Positions 32,883-41,625 of a stretch of DNA of 64,000 nucleotides are shown here, in pieces. The stretch comes from Helicobacter pylori oki112 (lineage in GTDB: Bacteria > Campylobacterota > Campylobacteria > Campylobacterales > Helicobacteraceae). Position numbers and translations under genes: made by a program. The notes beneath the pieces were generated by a model that was not told the origin of the DNA, ran no database searches, and saw nothing but the letters and a program-made list of their open reading frames with translations. Position 1 is the first letter of the stretch, and each line of letters begins with the position of its first letter. Location: positions 1,426,001-1,490,000 of the forward strand of contig NZ_CP006821.1 of the NCBI RefSeq assembly GCF_000600085.1, in the 5' to 3' direction.

Positions 32883-33662
32883 TTAGGGAATGTTTGGGAA
32901 AATATTTTGATTTTTTAGAGTACTTAAAAATTTTACGATCTTTTCTTTAGGGATAATCACTAAACTTTCGTGGTTTTCTAAAGTGCTGCTAGCCATTCCC
33001 ATAAACTCCCCCACTTCGCTAAAATAAGGCCTCCCTCCCCACAACGCACTCCCCTTTTTAAAAGAAGCATCAAGCGAAAGAAATTTTTTAGATTTCAAAA
33101 GTTCAGCCACAGAAATGCCCGTTATCTGTATAGAAAAAGAATTCCCCTCATTTAACGCTGGGTAGTAGAGATCGGAATTGGGTGTTTTTTGATGGGTATA
33201 AGGATTTGAATGAAAAGTTTGAGCGTATTTTGTGTAAATCCTTGCATGATAATAGCTCTCTTCTCTTTTATGGCAATAATCGTCTCTAAAATCGGCGGTT
33301 TTTAAAAGCGAAAGCCCTTGATTCCTATCCATCGCTTCAAGGCGCAAGCTGGCTATACAAATCAGCTCTTTAGCGCTGCTGTCTTGCATTTTGGCTAAAA
33401 TCGTTTTAGGGTATAAGCCGTTAGAATAAAGCGTTTCAGAAGAAGCGATATAACGCCCGTTTTTGAGCAAAGTCGCATAGCCTTCTTTATAAGTCCCATC
33501 GCTAAAATACACTTTCAATAACGCAACAGAATAAACCCATGCAGGGAGCGTTGGATCAAGGGGCGGATCGTCTCTAACGATTTGAATGCTATTAGCGTTC
33601 ATCATGCATGAAAATAAAACGATACAACAACCAACCGCCAATCTTTTATGCCAACGCACCAT
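32883..33662 (-). CDS. Exported protein with a degenerate trypsin-like fold
   Basis: A 259-residue protein with a signal peptide (HKRLAVGCCIVLFSCMMNANS). The order of motifs resembles S1 proteases: YATLLKNGRYIASSETLY where proteases have the NG-I-TAAH histidine box, and FKKGSALWGGRPYF where they have GDSGGPLF. The catalytic His position reads Ser-Glu, so the protein is probably inactive as a protease. Four cysteines could form disulfides. It is divergent from ppiA; its role is unknown. Confidence 0.65.
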   Translation of the reverse strand: MVRWHKRLAVGCCIVLFSCMMNANSIQIVRDDPPLDPTLPAWVYSVALLKVYFSDGTYKEGYATLLKNGRYIASSETLYSNGLYPKTILAKMQDSSAKELICIASLRLEAMDRNQGLSLLKTADFRDDYCHKREESYYHARIYTKYAQTFHSNPYTHQKTPNSDLYYPALNEGNSFSIQITGISVAELLKSKKFLSLDASFKKGSALWGGRPYFSEVGEFMGMASSTLENHESLVIIPKEKIVKFLSTLKNQNIFPNIP

Positions 33663-33739
33663 TATCCAACTTACCGCTTAAATTTCAAAAGTATCCTACA
33701 ACACTATCGGCTAAAATACCATTTGTTTTAATTTGTTGC

Positions 33740-33745
33740 TATAAT
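33740..33745 (+). promoter_or_regulatory. -10 box for ppiA operon
   Basis: Perfect TATAAT in TTGCTATAATAGAGC, 40 bases upstream of the chosen ppiA start. A start site near 33752 is inferred, which excludes the in-frame ATG at 33753 as a practical start. Confidence 0.6.
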
Positions 33746-33785
33746 AGAGCATTTGAATGACAAAAGCTTATCGCAAAGGTTTATG

Positions 33786-34274
33786 ATGGATCCAATTAAA
33801 ACTTATGATATTAAAGAAGAAGAGCTTGCAAAAACCGCTTACGCCACGATCAAAACCAATAAAGGCAATATCGCTCTAGAGCTTTTTTACAAAGACGCGC
33901 CCCAAGCGGTGAGTAACTTTGTAGCTCTAGCTAAAAAGGGTTTTTATGATGGGCTTAATTTCCATCGTGTGATCGCAGGCTTTGTGGCTCAAGGAGGTTG
34001 CCCTTATGGCACAGGCACGGGCGGGCCAGGACACCGTATTAAATGCGAAGTGGCCCATAACCCCAACAAGCACAAAAGAGGCTCACTCTCTATGGCGCAT
34101 GCCGGAAGAGACACAGGGGGGAGTCAATTTTTCTTGTGTTTTGTGGATTTGCCTCATCTAGATGGCGAGCACACCGTGTTTGGCAAAATCAAAAACGCAG
34201 AAAGCCTTAGCGTTTTGGATAAAATCAAACAAGGCGATATTATAGAGAGCGTTGTGTTTAGCTCTTCCCTATAA
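33786..34274 (+). CDS. ppiA: Cyclophilin-type peptidyl-prolyl isomerase
   Basis: Speeds proline isomerisation during protein folding. The cyclophilin core is complete: [13 protein letters not shown] (catalytic Arg), [13 protein letters not shown] and [10 protein letters not shown]. No signal peptide, so cytosolic. The 162-residue start at the second of two adjacent ATGs (33786) fits AAAGG about six bases upstream; the longer frame from 33753 would sit at the transcription start. First gene of a long plus-strand run. Confidence 0.94.
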   Translation: MDPIKTYDIKEEELAKTAYATIKTNKGNIALELFYKDAPQAVSNFVALAKKGFYDGLNFHRVIAGFVAQGGCPYGTGTGGPGHRIKCEVAHNPNKHKRGSLSMAHAGRDTGGSQFFLCFVDLPHLDGEHTVFGKIKNAESLSVLDKIKQGDIIESVVFSSSL

Positions 34275-34291
34275 GGAATAAGAGATTAGAC

Positions 34292-34522
34292 ATGCTCATA
34301 CTCAGCCGCAAAGTTAATGAGGGGATTGTCATTGATGATAACATCCACATTAAAGTCATTTCCATAGACAGAGGGAGTGTGCGTTTAGGGTTTGAAGCCC
34401 CTGAAAGCACCCTTATTTTGCGCACTGAACTCAAAGAGGCCATTGTGAGCGAAAACCAAAAAGCTTCTGTGTGCGTAGATGAAAGCTTGTTAGAAAACAT
34501 CAAAAAGGTCATTAAGCCTTGA
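34292..34522 (+). CDS. csrA: Carbon storage regulator CsrA
   Basis: RNA-binding dimer that controls translation and mRNA stability; in H. pylori it affects motility, virulence and stress genes. The 76-residue protein starts [14 protein letters not shown] and keeps VRLGFEAPE, the RNA-binding face (Epsilonproteobacterial form, somewhat longer than E. coli's 61). It overlaps ispE by four bases. Confidence 0.96.
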   Translation: MLILSRKVNEGIVIDDNIHIKVISIDRGSVRLGFEAPESTLILRTELKEAIVSENQKASVCVDESLLENIKKVIKP

Positions 34523-35325
34523 TGCATGCTTTTGAGGTTTATCCTAAAGTCAATATTTTTTTAAAGATCCTTCACAAAGAAGGGGCTTACCATAAGCTCA
34601 TTTCTCGCATGTGTTTAGTCAAAGATAAGCTAAAGGATATTATTAGCGTCAAAAGCGCGCTTTCCTTTTCGTTAAAAGGGGATTTTAACTGCCCCTTAGA
34701 AGAAAACTCGCTCTTTAAAGCCCTCCAAATTTTAAAAAATTTTTTAAAATCAAAAAATTTCTCTCATTCTGCCATCAAATCCCTAGACACCCTAGCGATT
34801 GAAGTGGAAAAAAACATCCCCACTCAAGCCGGATTAGGCGGTGGGAGTGCTGATGCTGGGGGGCTATTGTATCATCTGAATCAGATTTTTGACTGGCGTT
34901 TGAGTTTAGAAGAGCTTTATAGCATGGGATCTTTAATGGGTGCGGACACCAATTTTTTCATCTCGCAATACAAAAGCGCTAACGCTACTTCTTATGGCGA
35001 AGTCATTGAAAATTTTGAAGAAGAGCCTTTAGAAAATCGCCTAGAAATCTATGTGCCAAATCATGTTTTTTGCAGCACCAAAGCCGTTTATCAAGCCTAT
35101 AAACCTGAAACTTGTTTTTCTCAAGCTAAAGAATGGCTTAAAAAGCCGAGTTTGGAATGCCTAAAGACTTATGATAGAAACGGATTAAACGATCTTTTAA
35201 AGCCGGCTTTACTCACTAACCAAGCCTTAAGAGATATAGAAAGCGAATTAGGCAAGGAGTGGTTTTTTAGCGGGAGCGGGAGCGCGTTTTTTAGGCTAAA
35301 GCCTGCGTTAAAAGGGGGCGAATGA
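34519..35325 (+). CDS. ispE: 4-diphosphocytidyl-2-C-methyl-D-erythritol kinase
   Basis: ATP-dependent step of the MEP isoprenoid pathway. A GHMP kinase: [15 protein letters not shown] is the glycine-rich ATP loop (about 105-120) and FSGSGSAFF the C-terminal motif. The 268 residues are near normal length. It starts GATGC within the csrA stop region and overlaps smpB by four bases. Confidence 0.94.
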   Translation: MMHAFEVYPKVNIFLKILHKEGAYHKLISRMCLVKDKLKDIISVKSALSFSLKGDFNCPLEENSLFKALQILKNFLKSKNFSHSAIKSLDTLAIEVEKNIPTQAGLGGGSADAGGLLYHLNQIFDWRLSLEELYSMGSLMGADTNFFISQYKSANATSYGEVIENFEEEPLENRLEIYVPNHVFCSTKAVYQAYKPETCFSQAKEWLKKPSLECLKTYDRNGLNDLLKPALLTNQALRDIESELGKEWFFSGSGSAFFRLKPALKGGE

Positions 35326-35780
35326 AGCTCATTGCCAGCAATAAAAAAGCCTATTTTGACTATGAAATTTTGGAAACTTTAGAAGCAGGATTAGTGCTTT
35401 TAGGCTCTGAAGTGAAGGCTTTGAGGCAAACTAGGGTGAATTTAAAAGATAATTTTGTTAAAATAATCAAAGGAGAAGCTTTTTTATTTGGTGTTCATAT
35501 ATCATATTTAGATACAATCCATGCGTATTACAAGCCCAATGAAAGGCGAGAGCGTAAGTTGCTTTTACACAAAAAGCAATTATTGAAATGGCAGATTGAA
35601 GCGTCTAAAGAACGCTTGAGTATCGTGGGATTGAAATTGTATTTTAACCAAAGAAATAGAGCTAAAATCCAAATTGCTTTAGTGAAAGGAAAAAGATTGC
35701 ACGACAAAAGACAAAGTCTCAAAGAAAAAGCGCTCAATAAAGAAATTCTTGCTGATTTAAAACACCACTTTAAAGGATAA
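35322..35780 (+). CDS. smpB: SsrA-binding protein SmpB
   Basis: Partner of tmRNA in rescuing stalled ribosomes. The 152 residues show the OB-fold pattern ASNKKAYFDYEI, GSEVKALR and the basic tail KGKRLHDKR. tmRNA itself is not in this window. Overlaps ispE by four bases and sits two bases before exbB. Confidence 0.95.
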   Translation: MKLIASNKKAYFDYEILETLEAGLVLLGSEVKALRQTRVNLKDNFVKIIKGEAFLFGVHISYLDTIHAYYKPNERRERKLLLHKKQLLKWQIEASKERLSIVGLKLYFNQRNRAKIQIALVKGKRLHDKRQSLKEKALNKEILADLKHHFKG

Positions 35781-35782
35781 TA

Positions 35783-36241
35783 ATGAAAGAAATGGTAGAT
35801 TATGGGGTTATAGGGTTTTTGATCTTTCTCTCTGTTATCGTTATAGCGATCGCAATAGAAAGGTTATGGTTTTTTGCCACTCTTCGTGTGGATGACTACA
35901 CAGACAAGCGTAAATTAGAACTGGCCTTACACAAACGATTGACTTTAGTGGCCACGATTGGCTCTAACGCCCCTTATATCGGTCTTTTAGGAACGGTTAT
36001 GGGGATCATGCTCACTTTTATGGATTTAGGCTCCGCTTCTGGCATTGACACTAAAGCGATCATGACTAATTTAGCCCTTGCTTTAAAAGCGACTGGCATG
36101 GGGTTATTGGTGGCGATCCCTGCGATTGTGATTTATAACTTGCTAGTGAGAAAAAGCGAGATTTTAGTCACTAAATGGGATATTTTCCACCACCCGGTTG
36201 ACACGCAATCCCATGAGATTTACAACAAAGCTAAGGATTAA
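35783..36241 (+). CDS. exbB: ExbB/TolQ-type energy-transducing membrane protein
   Basis: Proton channel component that powers TonB-dependent outer membrane transport. Three hydrophobic helices (about 8-25, 52-75, 95-118), with GLLGTVMGIM and ATGMGLLVAIPAI, the conserved ExbB segments. 152 residues, a short form usual in this genus. Followed by exbD three bases later; no tonB here, so it may partner TonB elsewhere or act in a Tol-like role. Confidence 0.92.
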   Translation: MKEMVDYGVIGFLIFLSVIVIAIAIERLWFFATLRVDDYTDKRKLELALHKRLTLVATIGSNAPYIGLLGTVMGIMLTFMDLGSASGIDTKAIMTNLALALKATGMGLLVAIPAIVIYNLLVRKSEILVTKWDIFHHPVDTQSHEIYNKAKD

Positions 36242-36244
36242 GCG

Positions 36245-36646
36245 GTGAAAAAAGTAGAATCCATGAATGTGGTGCCTTTCATTGACATCATGCTTGTGTT
36301 GCTAGTGATCGTGCTTACAACAGCGTCTTTTGTGCAAACTTCAAAGCTCCCTATCAGCATTCCCCAAGTGGATAAAGACAGCACTGATTCTAAAGATGTG
36401 TTGGACAAAAAACAAGTTACGATCGCCATTTCTAATAAGGGTTCTTTTTATTTTGACGATAAAGAAATCAGCTTTGAAAATTTAAAACACAAGGTTTCCA
36501 CTTTGGCTAAAGACACCCCTATTGTCTTGCAAGGCGATAAGAAAAGCAATTTGGATAACTTTATCAAAGTCGTGGATTTATTGCAAACGAACAATTTGAA
36601 GCAACTTTACATCCTTGTTGAAGATAAAAAGAATCAAAAAAATTAG
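36245..36646 (+). CDS. exbD: ExbD/TolR-type energy-transducing protein
   Basis: Single-span inner membrane partner of ExbB. NVVPFIDIMLVLLVI contains the membrane Asp of the proton path; the periplasmic domain follows. The start is a GTG at 36245 (KKVESMN) with weak initiation context. 133 residues, normal. Confidence 0.93.
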   Translation: MKKVESMNVVPFIDIMLVLLVIVLTTASFVQTSKLPISIPQVDKDSTDSKDVLDKKQVTIAISNKGSFYFDDKEISFENLKHKVSTLAKDTPIVLQGDKKSNLDNFIKVVDLLQTNNLKQLYILVEDKKNQKN

Positions 36647-36717
36647 TTTTAGTCAATTTTTAGCATTCTTTAGCTAAAATCTGTGTTTATGTTTAATTTT
36701 TATCAAGGGAGTTTTAA

Positions 36718-36852
36718 ATGAAACGCACTTACCAACCACACAACACACCAAGAAAGCGAACCCATGGCTTTCTTGTGAGGATGAAAACCAAAAACGGGCG
36801 CAAGGTGATCAATGCCAGACGAGCTAAGGGCAGAAAAAAGCTTTCCGTCTAA
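36718..36852 (+). CDS. rpmH: 50S ribosomal protein L34
   Basis: A 44-codon gene missing from longer ORF calls: [20 protein letters not shown], ending KGRKKLSV, the highly conserved L34 sequence. AAGGGAG lies nine bases before the ATG and TAAAAT at 36675-36680 is a candidate -10 box. rnpA starts inside it in another frame. Confidence 0.97.
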   Translation: MKRTYQPHNTPRKRTHGFLVRMKTKNGRKVINARRAKGRKKLSV

Positions 36853-37297
36853 ACCCTATGACTCTTTAAAAAACAAGAGCGAGTTTGATAGGGTTTATCA
36901 AAAGGGTTTCAAAAAACACAACCCTTTTTTTTCGCTCTTTGTTTTGGATTTATCAAAAGAGCCACCAAAAGAAAAAGAGGGCTTTAAAGATCCGCTCTCT
37001 TGTAGGCTTAAAGACAAAAAAGCACTTTATTTATTAGGCTTAAGCGTGTCCAAAAAAGTCGGCAACGCCGTGAAACGAAACCTTATCAAACGCCGTTTGC
37101 GTTCGCTTACATTAAAGCATGCTGCGCTTTGTCAAGGGCTTGTTTTGGTGTTTGTGCCTAGAAGCGATTGTTACCATTTAGATTTTTGGGCTTTAGAAAA
37201 ACATTTTTTAGAAATGCTAACTTCCATTAAAAACTATGTGAACAAAGCCTTAAAAGACTTGAAAAAAGGAATAACTCATACCTATGCGAAACAATAA
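36812..37297 (+). CDS. rnpA: Ribonuclease P protein component
   Basis: Protein subunit assisting the RNase P RNA in tRNA 5' maturation. The RNR motif region is present as [17 protein letters not shown] (near 88-104), with FFSLFVLD and LVFVPRS. At 161 residues it is longer than usual (about 120) because of the N-terminal part and an insert rich in Lys/Glu. The start lies within rpmH (41-base overlap), an arrangement also known from other bacteria. Confidence 0.93.
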   Translation: MPDELRAEKSFPSKPYDSLKNKSEFDRVYQKGFKKHNPFFSLFVLDLSKEPPKEKEGFKDPLSCRLKDKKALYLLGLSVSKKVGNAVKRNLIKRRLRSLTLKHAALCQGLVLVFVPRSDCYHLDFWALEKHFLEMLTSIKNYVNKALKDLKKGITHTYAKQ

Positions 37298-37637
37298 AAC
37301 GCCTTTTTTGAGCGCGATTTTTACGGCATCAATTAGGGGTTACCAACGCTTTTTTTCGGCCTTCACCTTTTCAAGCTGTCGGTTTTACCCCACTTGCTCC
37401 AACTACGCTCTGTGGTTGCTTTATTTTGAAAACCCTTTGAGTGCTATGGGTAAAATCGCTATAAGGATACTCTCATGCAACCCTTTTTGCTCTGGAGGCA
37501 TCGCTTACCCCACTACTCGCTTGAAACGCCCCAGTTTGCTCCAATCTCATAAAGATTCTAATCGCAATTTTAAAACCATTACTTTTTGGCTCGTTCCCAC
37601 AAAAAGCCGCACAACTTACTACATCATTAAGGTTTAA
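37284..37637 (+). CDS. yidD: Membrane protein insertion efficiency factor YidD
   Basis: Small membrane-associated factor near YidC. The family core [11 protein letters not shown] and [11 protein letters not shown] is clear, followed by the CNPFCSGG motif. At 117 residues it has a longer C-terminal tail than typical. It overlaps rnpA by 14 bases and is five bases before yidC. Confidence 0.93.
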   Translation: MRNNKTPFLSAIFTASIRGYQRFFSAFTFSSCRFYPTCSNYALWLLYFENPLSAMGKIAIRILSCNPFCSGGIAYPTTRLKRPSLLQSHKDSNRNFKTITFWLVPTKSRTTYYIIKV

Positions 37638-37642
37638 TCACA

Positions 37643-39283
37643 ATGAATAAAAACAACAACACCAATCTTATTTTAGCGATCGCTCTGTCTTTCTTATTTA
37701 TCACTCTTTATAGCTATTTTTTCCAAAAACCAAACAAAACAACAACCCAAACCACAAAACAAGAAACAACCAACAACCACACGGCAACAAGTCCCAACAC
37801 GCCCAACGCCCAAAATTTTAGCGTTACCCAAACCATCCCCCAAGAGAATTTGTTAAGCATGATTTCTTTTGAGCATGCCAGAATTGAAATTGACTCTTTA
37901 GGGCGTATCAAACAGGTTTATCTCAAGGATAAAAAGTATCTAACCCCCAAACAAAAGGGCTTTTTAGAGCATGTGAGCCATCTTTTTAACCCCAAAACTA
38001 ACCCGCAAACCCCCCTAAAAGAACTCCCCCTTTTAGCAACCGATAAACTCAAGCCTTTAGAAGTGCGTTTTTTAGACCCCACGCTCAATAACAAAGCGTT
38101 CAACACCCCTTATAGCACTTCAAAAACCACTCTTGGGCCTAATGAACAGCTTGTTTTAACCCAAGATTTAGGCGCTCTTACCATCATTAAAACCCTGACT
38201 TTTTATGATGATTTGCATTATGATTTGCAAATCGCCTTCAAATCGCCCAATAATATTATCCCCAGCTATGTGATCACCAATGGTTACAGGCCGGTGGCTG
38301 ATTTGGACAGCTACACCTTTTCAGGCGTGCTTTTAGAAAATAACGACAAAAAAATTGAAAAAATTGAGGATAAAGACGCTAAAGAAATCAAACGCTTTTC
38401 TAACACCCTCTTTTTATCCAGCGTGGATAGGTATTTCACCACCTTGCTTTTCACTAAAGATCCTCAAGGTTTTGAAGCCTTAATTGATTCAGAAATCGGG
38501 ACTAAAAACCCCTTAGGCTTCATTTCCCTTAAAAATGAAGCGAATTTGCATGGCTATATTGGCCCTAAGGATTACCGCTCTTTGAAAGCGATTTCACCCA
38601 TGCTCACTGATGTGATAGAGTATGGCTTAATCACTTTCTTTGCGAAAGGCGTGTTTGTTTTGCTGGATTATTTGTATCAATTTGTGGGCAATTGGGGTTG
38701 GGATATCATTCTTTTGACGATTATCGTGCGCCTAATCCTTTACCCCTTAAGCTATAAGGGCATGGTGAGCATGCAAAAGCTCAAGGAATTAACCCCTAAA
38801 ATGAAAGAACTCCAAGAAAAATACAAGGGCGAACCCCAAAAGTTGCAAGCCCATATGATGCAGCTTTACAAAAAACATGGGGCCAACCCGCTAGGGGGTT
38901 GTCTGCCCTTAATCTTACAAATCCCGGTGTTTTTTGCGATTTATAGAGTGCTTTATAACGCTGTGGAATTGAAAAGCTCAGAGTGGATCTTATGGATCCA
39001 TGACTTATCCATCATGGATCCGTATTTTATTTTGCCGCTTCTTATGGGAGCGTCTATGTATTGGCACCAAAGCGTTACGCCAAACACCATGACCGATCCC
39101 ATGCAAGCGAAGATTTTTAAACTCTTACCCCTATTATTCACAATCTTTTTAATCACTTTCCCTGCAGGGTTAGTCTTGTATTGGACCACGAACAACATCC
39201 TTTCGGTGTTGCAACAACTCATCATCAATAAAGTTTTAGAGAATAAAAAACGCGCGCACGCGCAAAGCAAAAAGGAAAATTGA
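37643..39283 (+). CDS. yidC: Membrane protein insertase YidC
   Basis: Inserts and folds inner membrane proteins with or without Sec. The 546 residues comprise an N-terminal helix (ILAIALSFLFITLYSYFF), a Thr/Asn-rich linker, a large periplasmic domain (about 70-330), then the conserved insertase helices with GCLPLILQIPVFFAIYRV and LVLYWTTNN. Basic C-terminal tail. Confidence 0.97.
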   Translation: MNKNNNTNLILAIALSFLFITLYSYFFQKPNKTTTQTTKQETTNNHTATSPNTPNAQNFSVTQTIPQENLLSMISFEHARIEIDSLGRIKQVYLKDKKYLTPKQKGFLEHVSHLFNPKTNPQTPLKELPLLATDKLKPLEVRFLDPTLNNKAFNTPYSTSKTTLGPNEQLVLTQDLGALTIIKTLTFYDDLHYDLQIAFKSPNNIIPSYVITNGYRPVADLDSYTFSGVLLENNDKKIEKIEDKDAKEIKRFSNTLFLSSVDRYFTTLLFTKDPQGFEALIDSEIGTKNPLGFISLKNEANLHGYIGPKDYRSLKAISPMLTDVIEYGLITFFAKGVFVLLDYLYQFVGNWGWDIILLTIIVRLILYPLSYKGMVSMQKLKELTPKMKELQEKYKGEPQKLQAHMMQLYKKHGANPLGGCLPLILQIPVFFAIYRVLYNAVELKSSEWILWIHDLSIMDPYFILPLLMGASMYWHQSVTPNTMTDPMQAKIFKLLPLLFTIFLITFPAGLVLYWTTNNILSVLQQLIINKVLENKKRAHAQSKKEN

Positions 39284-40077
39284 TGCAAAATTTTATTGAA
39301 ATCAAAGCCAAAACCTTAGAAGAAGCCCTCATTCAAGCTTCTATCGCCTTGAATTGCCCCATTATTAATTTGCAATACGAAGTCATTCAAACGCCCTCTA
39401 AAGGTTTTTTAAATATAGGTAAAAAAGAAGCCATTATTTTAGCGGGTGTTAAAGAAAGCGTTAAAGCGGTTAAAGAAGAGAGCGTTAAAGAAACCCACAC
39501 GAAAGAAATCCATCAAAGCGTAGGAGAAAAAAAACAAAACTCAGAAACAAAAACACCGCAAGAAGAAATAACCACCCCTAAACCCTCTAAAAAAAACCTT
39601 AAAGAAGAATCTCATAACGGAGACAAACTCCATGAGATTAAACAAGAATTGAAAGACTTATTCTCTCATTTGCCTTATAAAATCAACAAAGTGGAGGTGA
39701 GTCTTTATGAACCGGGGGTTTTATTGATTGATATTGATGGCGAAGACTCCGCTCTTTTAATTGGCGAGAAAGGTTATCGTTACAAAGCCCTTTCTTACTT
39801 GCTCTTTAATTGGATCCACCCTACTTATGGCTATAATATCCGCTTAGAAATCTCCACCTTTTTACAAAACCAAGAAAAAGTTATGGAAGCGCAACTCCAA
39901 AGCACGATCATGACCGTGCATGAAGTGGGTAAGGGGCAGATGAAAGCCCCTGATGGCGTTTTAACCTATATCGCTTTAAAGAAATTACGAAAAGCGTTCC
40001 CTAATAAATACGTTTCCATCAAAACCAATTTAAACGATGAAAAATACATCGTCATCAACGACTTTAACAATGAATGA
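39280..40077 (+). CDS. jag: Jag/KhpB-type RNA-binding protein
   Basis: RNA-binding protein usually next to yidC. It has an N-terminal Jag domain (FIEIKAKTLEEALIQASIAL, GFLNIGKKEA), a Lys/Glu-rich linker of about 60 residues, a KH domain (LIGEKGYRYKALSYL) and an R3H-like end. 265 residues. Overlaps yidC by four bases and mnmE by eight. Confidence 0.92.
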   Translation: MMQNFIEIKAKTLEEALIQASIALNCPIINLQYEVIQTPSKGFLNIGKKEAIILAGVKESVKAVKEESVKETHTKEIHQSVGEKKQNSETKTPQEEITTPKPSKKNLKEESHNGDKLHEIKQELKDLFSHLPYKINKVEVSLYEPGVLLIDIDGEDSALLIGEKGYRYKALSYLLFNWIHPTYGYNIRLEISTFLQNQEKVMEAQLQSTIMTVHEVGKGQMKAPDGVLTYIALKKLRKAFPNKYVSIKTNLNDEKYIVINDFNNE

Positions 40078-41422
40078 CACCATCGCTGCTATCGCTACCC
40101 CTTTAGGCAAGGGAGCGATTAGCATCATTAAAATCAGCGGCAATAACGCTCTAAACATCCTTAAACAACTCGCCCAAAAACAAGATTTCACCCCCAGATA
40201 CGCTTATGTGTGCGATATTTTTTCTGATGGTGTTTTATTAGACAAAGCGTTAGTCATTTATTTCAAAGCCCCTTATAGTTTCACTGGTGAAGATGTGTGC
40301 GAAATCCAATGCCATGGAAGCCCCCTTTTAGCGCAACATATCTTACAAGCTTGTTTGAATTTAGGGGCTAGGCTTGCTAAAGCGGGGGAATTTAGCAAAA
40401 AAGCCTTTTTAAACCACAAAATGGATTTGAGCGAGATTGAAGCGAGCGTTCAGCTCATCCTTTGTGAAGATGAAAGCGTTTTAAACGCTCTAGCCAGGCA
40501 GCTTAAGGGCGAGTTAAAAATTTTTATTGAAGAAGCTAGGAACGATCTTTTGAAGCTTTTGGCGAGCTCAGAAGTTTTGATTGACTATAGCGAAGAAGAC
40601 ATTCCTAGCGATTTTTTAAATGAAGTGTCTCTTAATTTAGAAAAACAAATCGCCTCTTTTAAAGACTTATTGGATTTTTCTAACGCGCAAAAACAAAGAA
40701 ATAAAGGGCATGCCTTAAGCATTGTTGGCAAACCCAATGCTGGCAAAAGCTCCCTATTAAACGCCATGCTTTTAGAAGAAAGAGCTTTAGTGAGCGATAT
40801 TAAAGGCACAACAAGAGACACCATAGAAGAAGTCATTGAATTGCAAGGGCATAAGGTGCGCTTGATTGATACGGCTGGCATTAGAGAGAGTGCGGATAAA
40901 ATAGAACGATTAGGGATTGAAAAAAGCCTTAAAAGTTTAGAAAATTGCGACATTATTTTAGGCGTGTTTGATCTTTCTAAACCCCTAGAAAAAGAAGATT
41001 TTAACCTTATTGACACTCTCAATCGCGCTAAAAAGCCTTGCATTGTTGTTTTGAATAAAAACGATTTAGCGCCCAAATTAGAGCTTGAAATCTTAAAATC
41101 TTATCTTAAAATCCCTTATTCTTTACTAGAGACTAGCACCCTAAATTCAAAGGCTTGTTTGAAAGATTTGAGCCAAAAAATCAGCACCTTTTTCCCCAAA
41201 CTAGACACTCAAAACAAGCTCTTACTCACTTCCCTAGCCCAAAAAACCGCCCTAGAAAACGCCATTTTTGAATTGCAAAACGCCAAAAACCATTTAGAAA
41301 CTTTAGAGCTTTTTTCTTATCATCTTTTAAGCGCGATAGAAAACTTGAACTTGCTCACCCGCCCTTATGAAACCAGCCAAATGCTAGACAGCATGTTTAG
41401 CGAATTTTGCTTAGGCAAATGA
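40070..41422 (+). CDS. mnmE: tRNA uridine-5-carboxymethylaminomethyl GTPase
   Basis: With MnmG modifies wobble U34 of tRNAs. It has an N-terminal folate-binding domain (IATPLGKGAISIIKISG), a GTPase domain with GKPNAGKSSLLNAM (G1), DTAGIRES (G3) and NKND (G4), and the C-terminal CLGK tail. The start at 40070 is the ATG overlapping the jag stop; the frame open from 40037 would add 11 unlikely residues. 450 residues. Confidence 0.96.
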   Translation: MNDTIAAIATPLGKGAISIIKISGNNALNILKQLAQKQDFTPRYAYVCDIFSDGVLLDKALVIYFKAPYSFTGEDVCEIQCHGSPLLAQHILQACLNLGARLAKAGEFSKKAFLNHKMDLSEIEASVQLILCEDESVLNALARQLKGELKIFIEEARNDLLKLLASSEVLIDYSEEDIPSDFLNEVSLNLEKQIASFKDLLDFSNAQKQRNKGHALSIVGKPNAGKSSLLNAMLLEERALVSDIKGTTRDTIEEVIELQGHKVRLIDTAGIRESADKIERLGIEKSLKSLENCDIILGVFDLSKPLEKEDFNLIDTLNRAKKPCIVVLNKNDLAPKLELEILKSYLKIPYSLLETSTLNSKACLKDLSQKISTFFPKLDTQNKLLLTSLAQKTALENAIFELQNAKNHLETLELFSYHLLSAIENLNLLTRPYETSQMLDSMFSEFCLGK

Positions 41423-41625
41423 AACCGCTTAAAGAACGGGTTAAAACCCTTTTTTAGCGCCACTTTTTAAGACTTTTTTACCCATTAGCGCCGTTTAATA
41501 CCCATATTTATAAAAAACAATACTGCCATTTTTCAAAAAGGGGTAAAATAAGCTAGTTTAAAATGTATACATATCTATAAGCTATTTTTGAGTAAAAATG
41601 TTTAAAAAGACCATAAGGAGATTTT

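Noticed and set aside
40585-41076. A 163-codon minus-strand ORF opposite mnmE
   Set aside because: Shadow frame of a well-supported GTPase gene.
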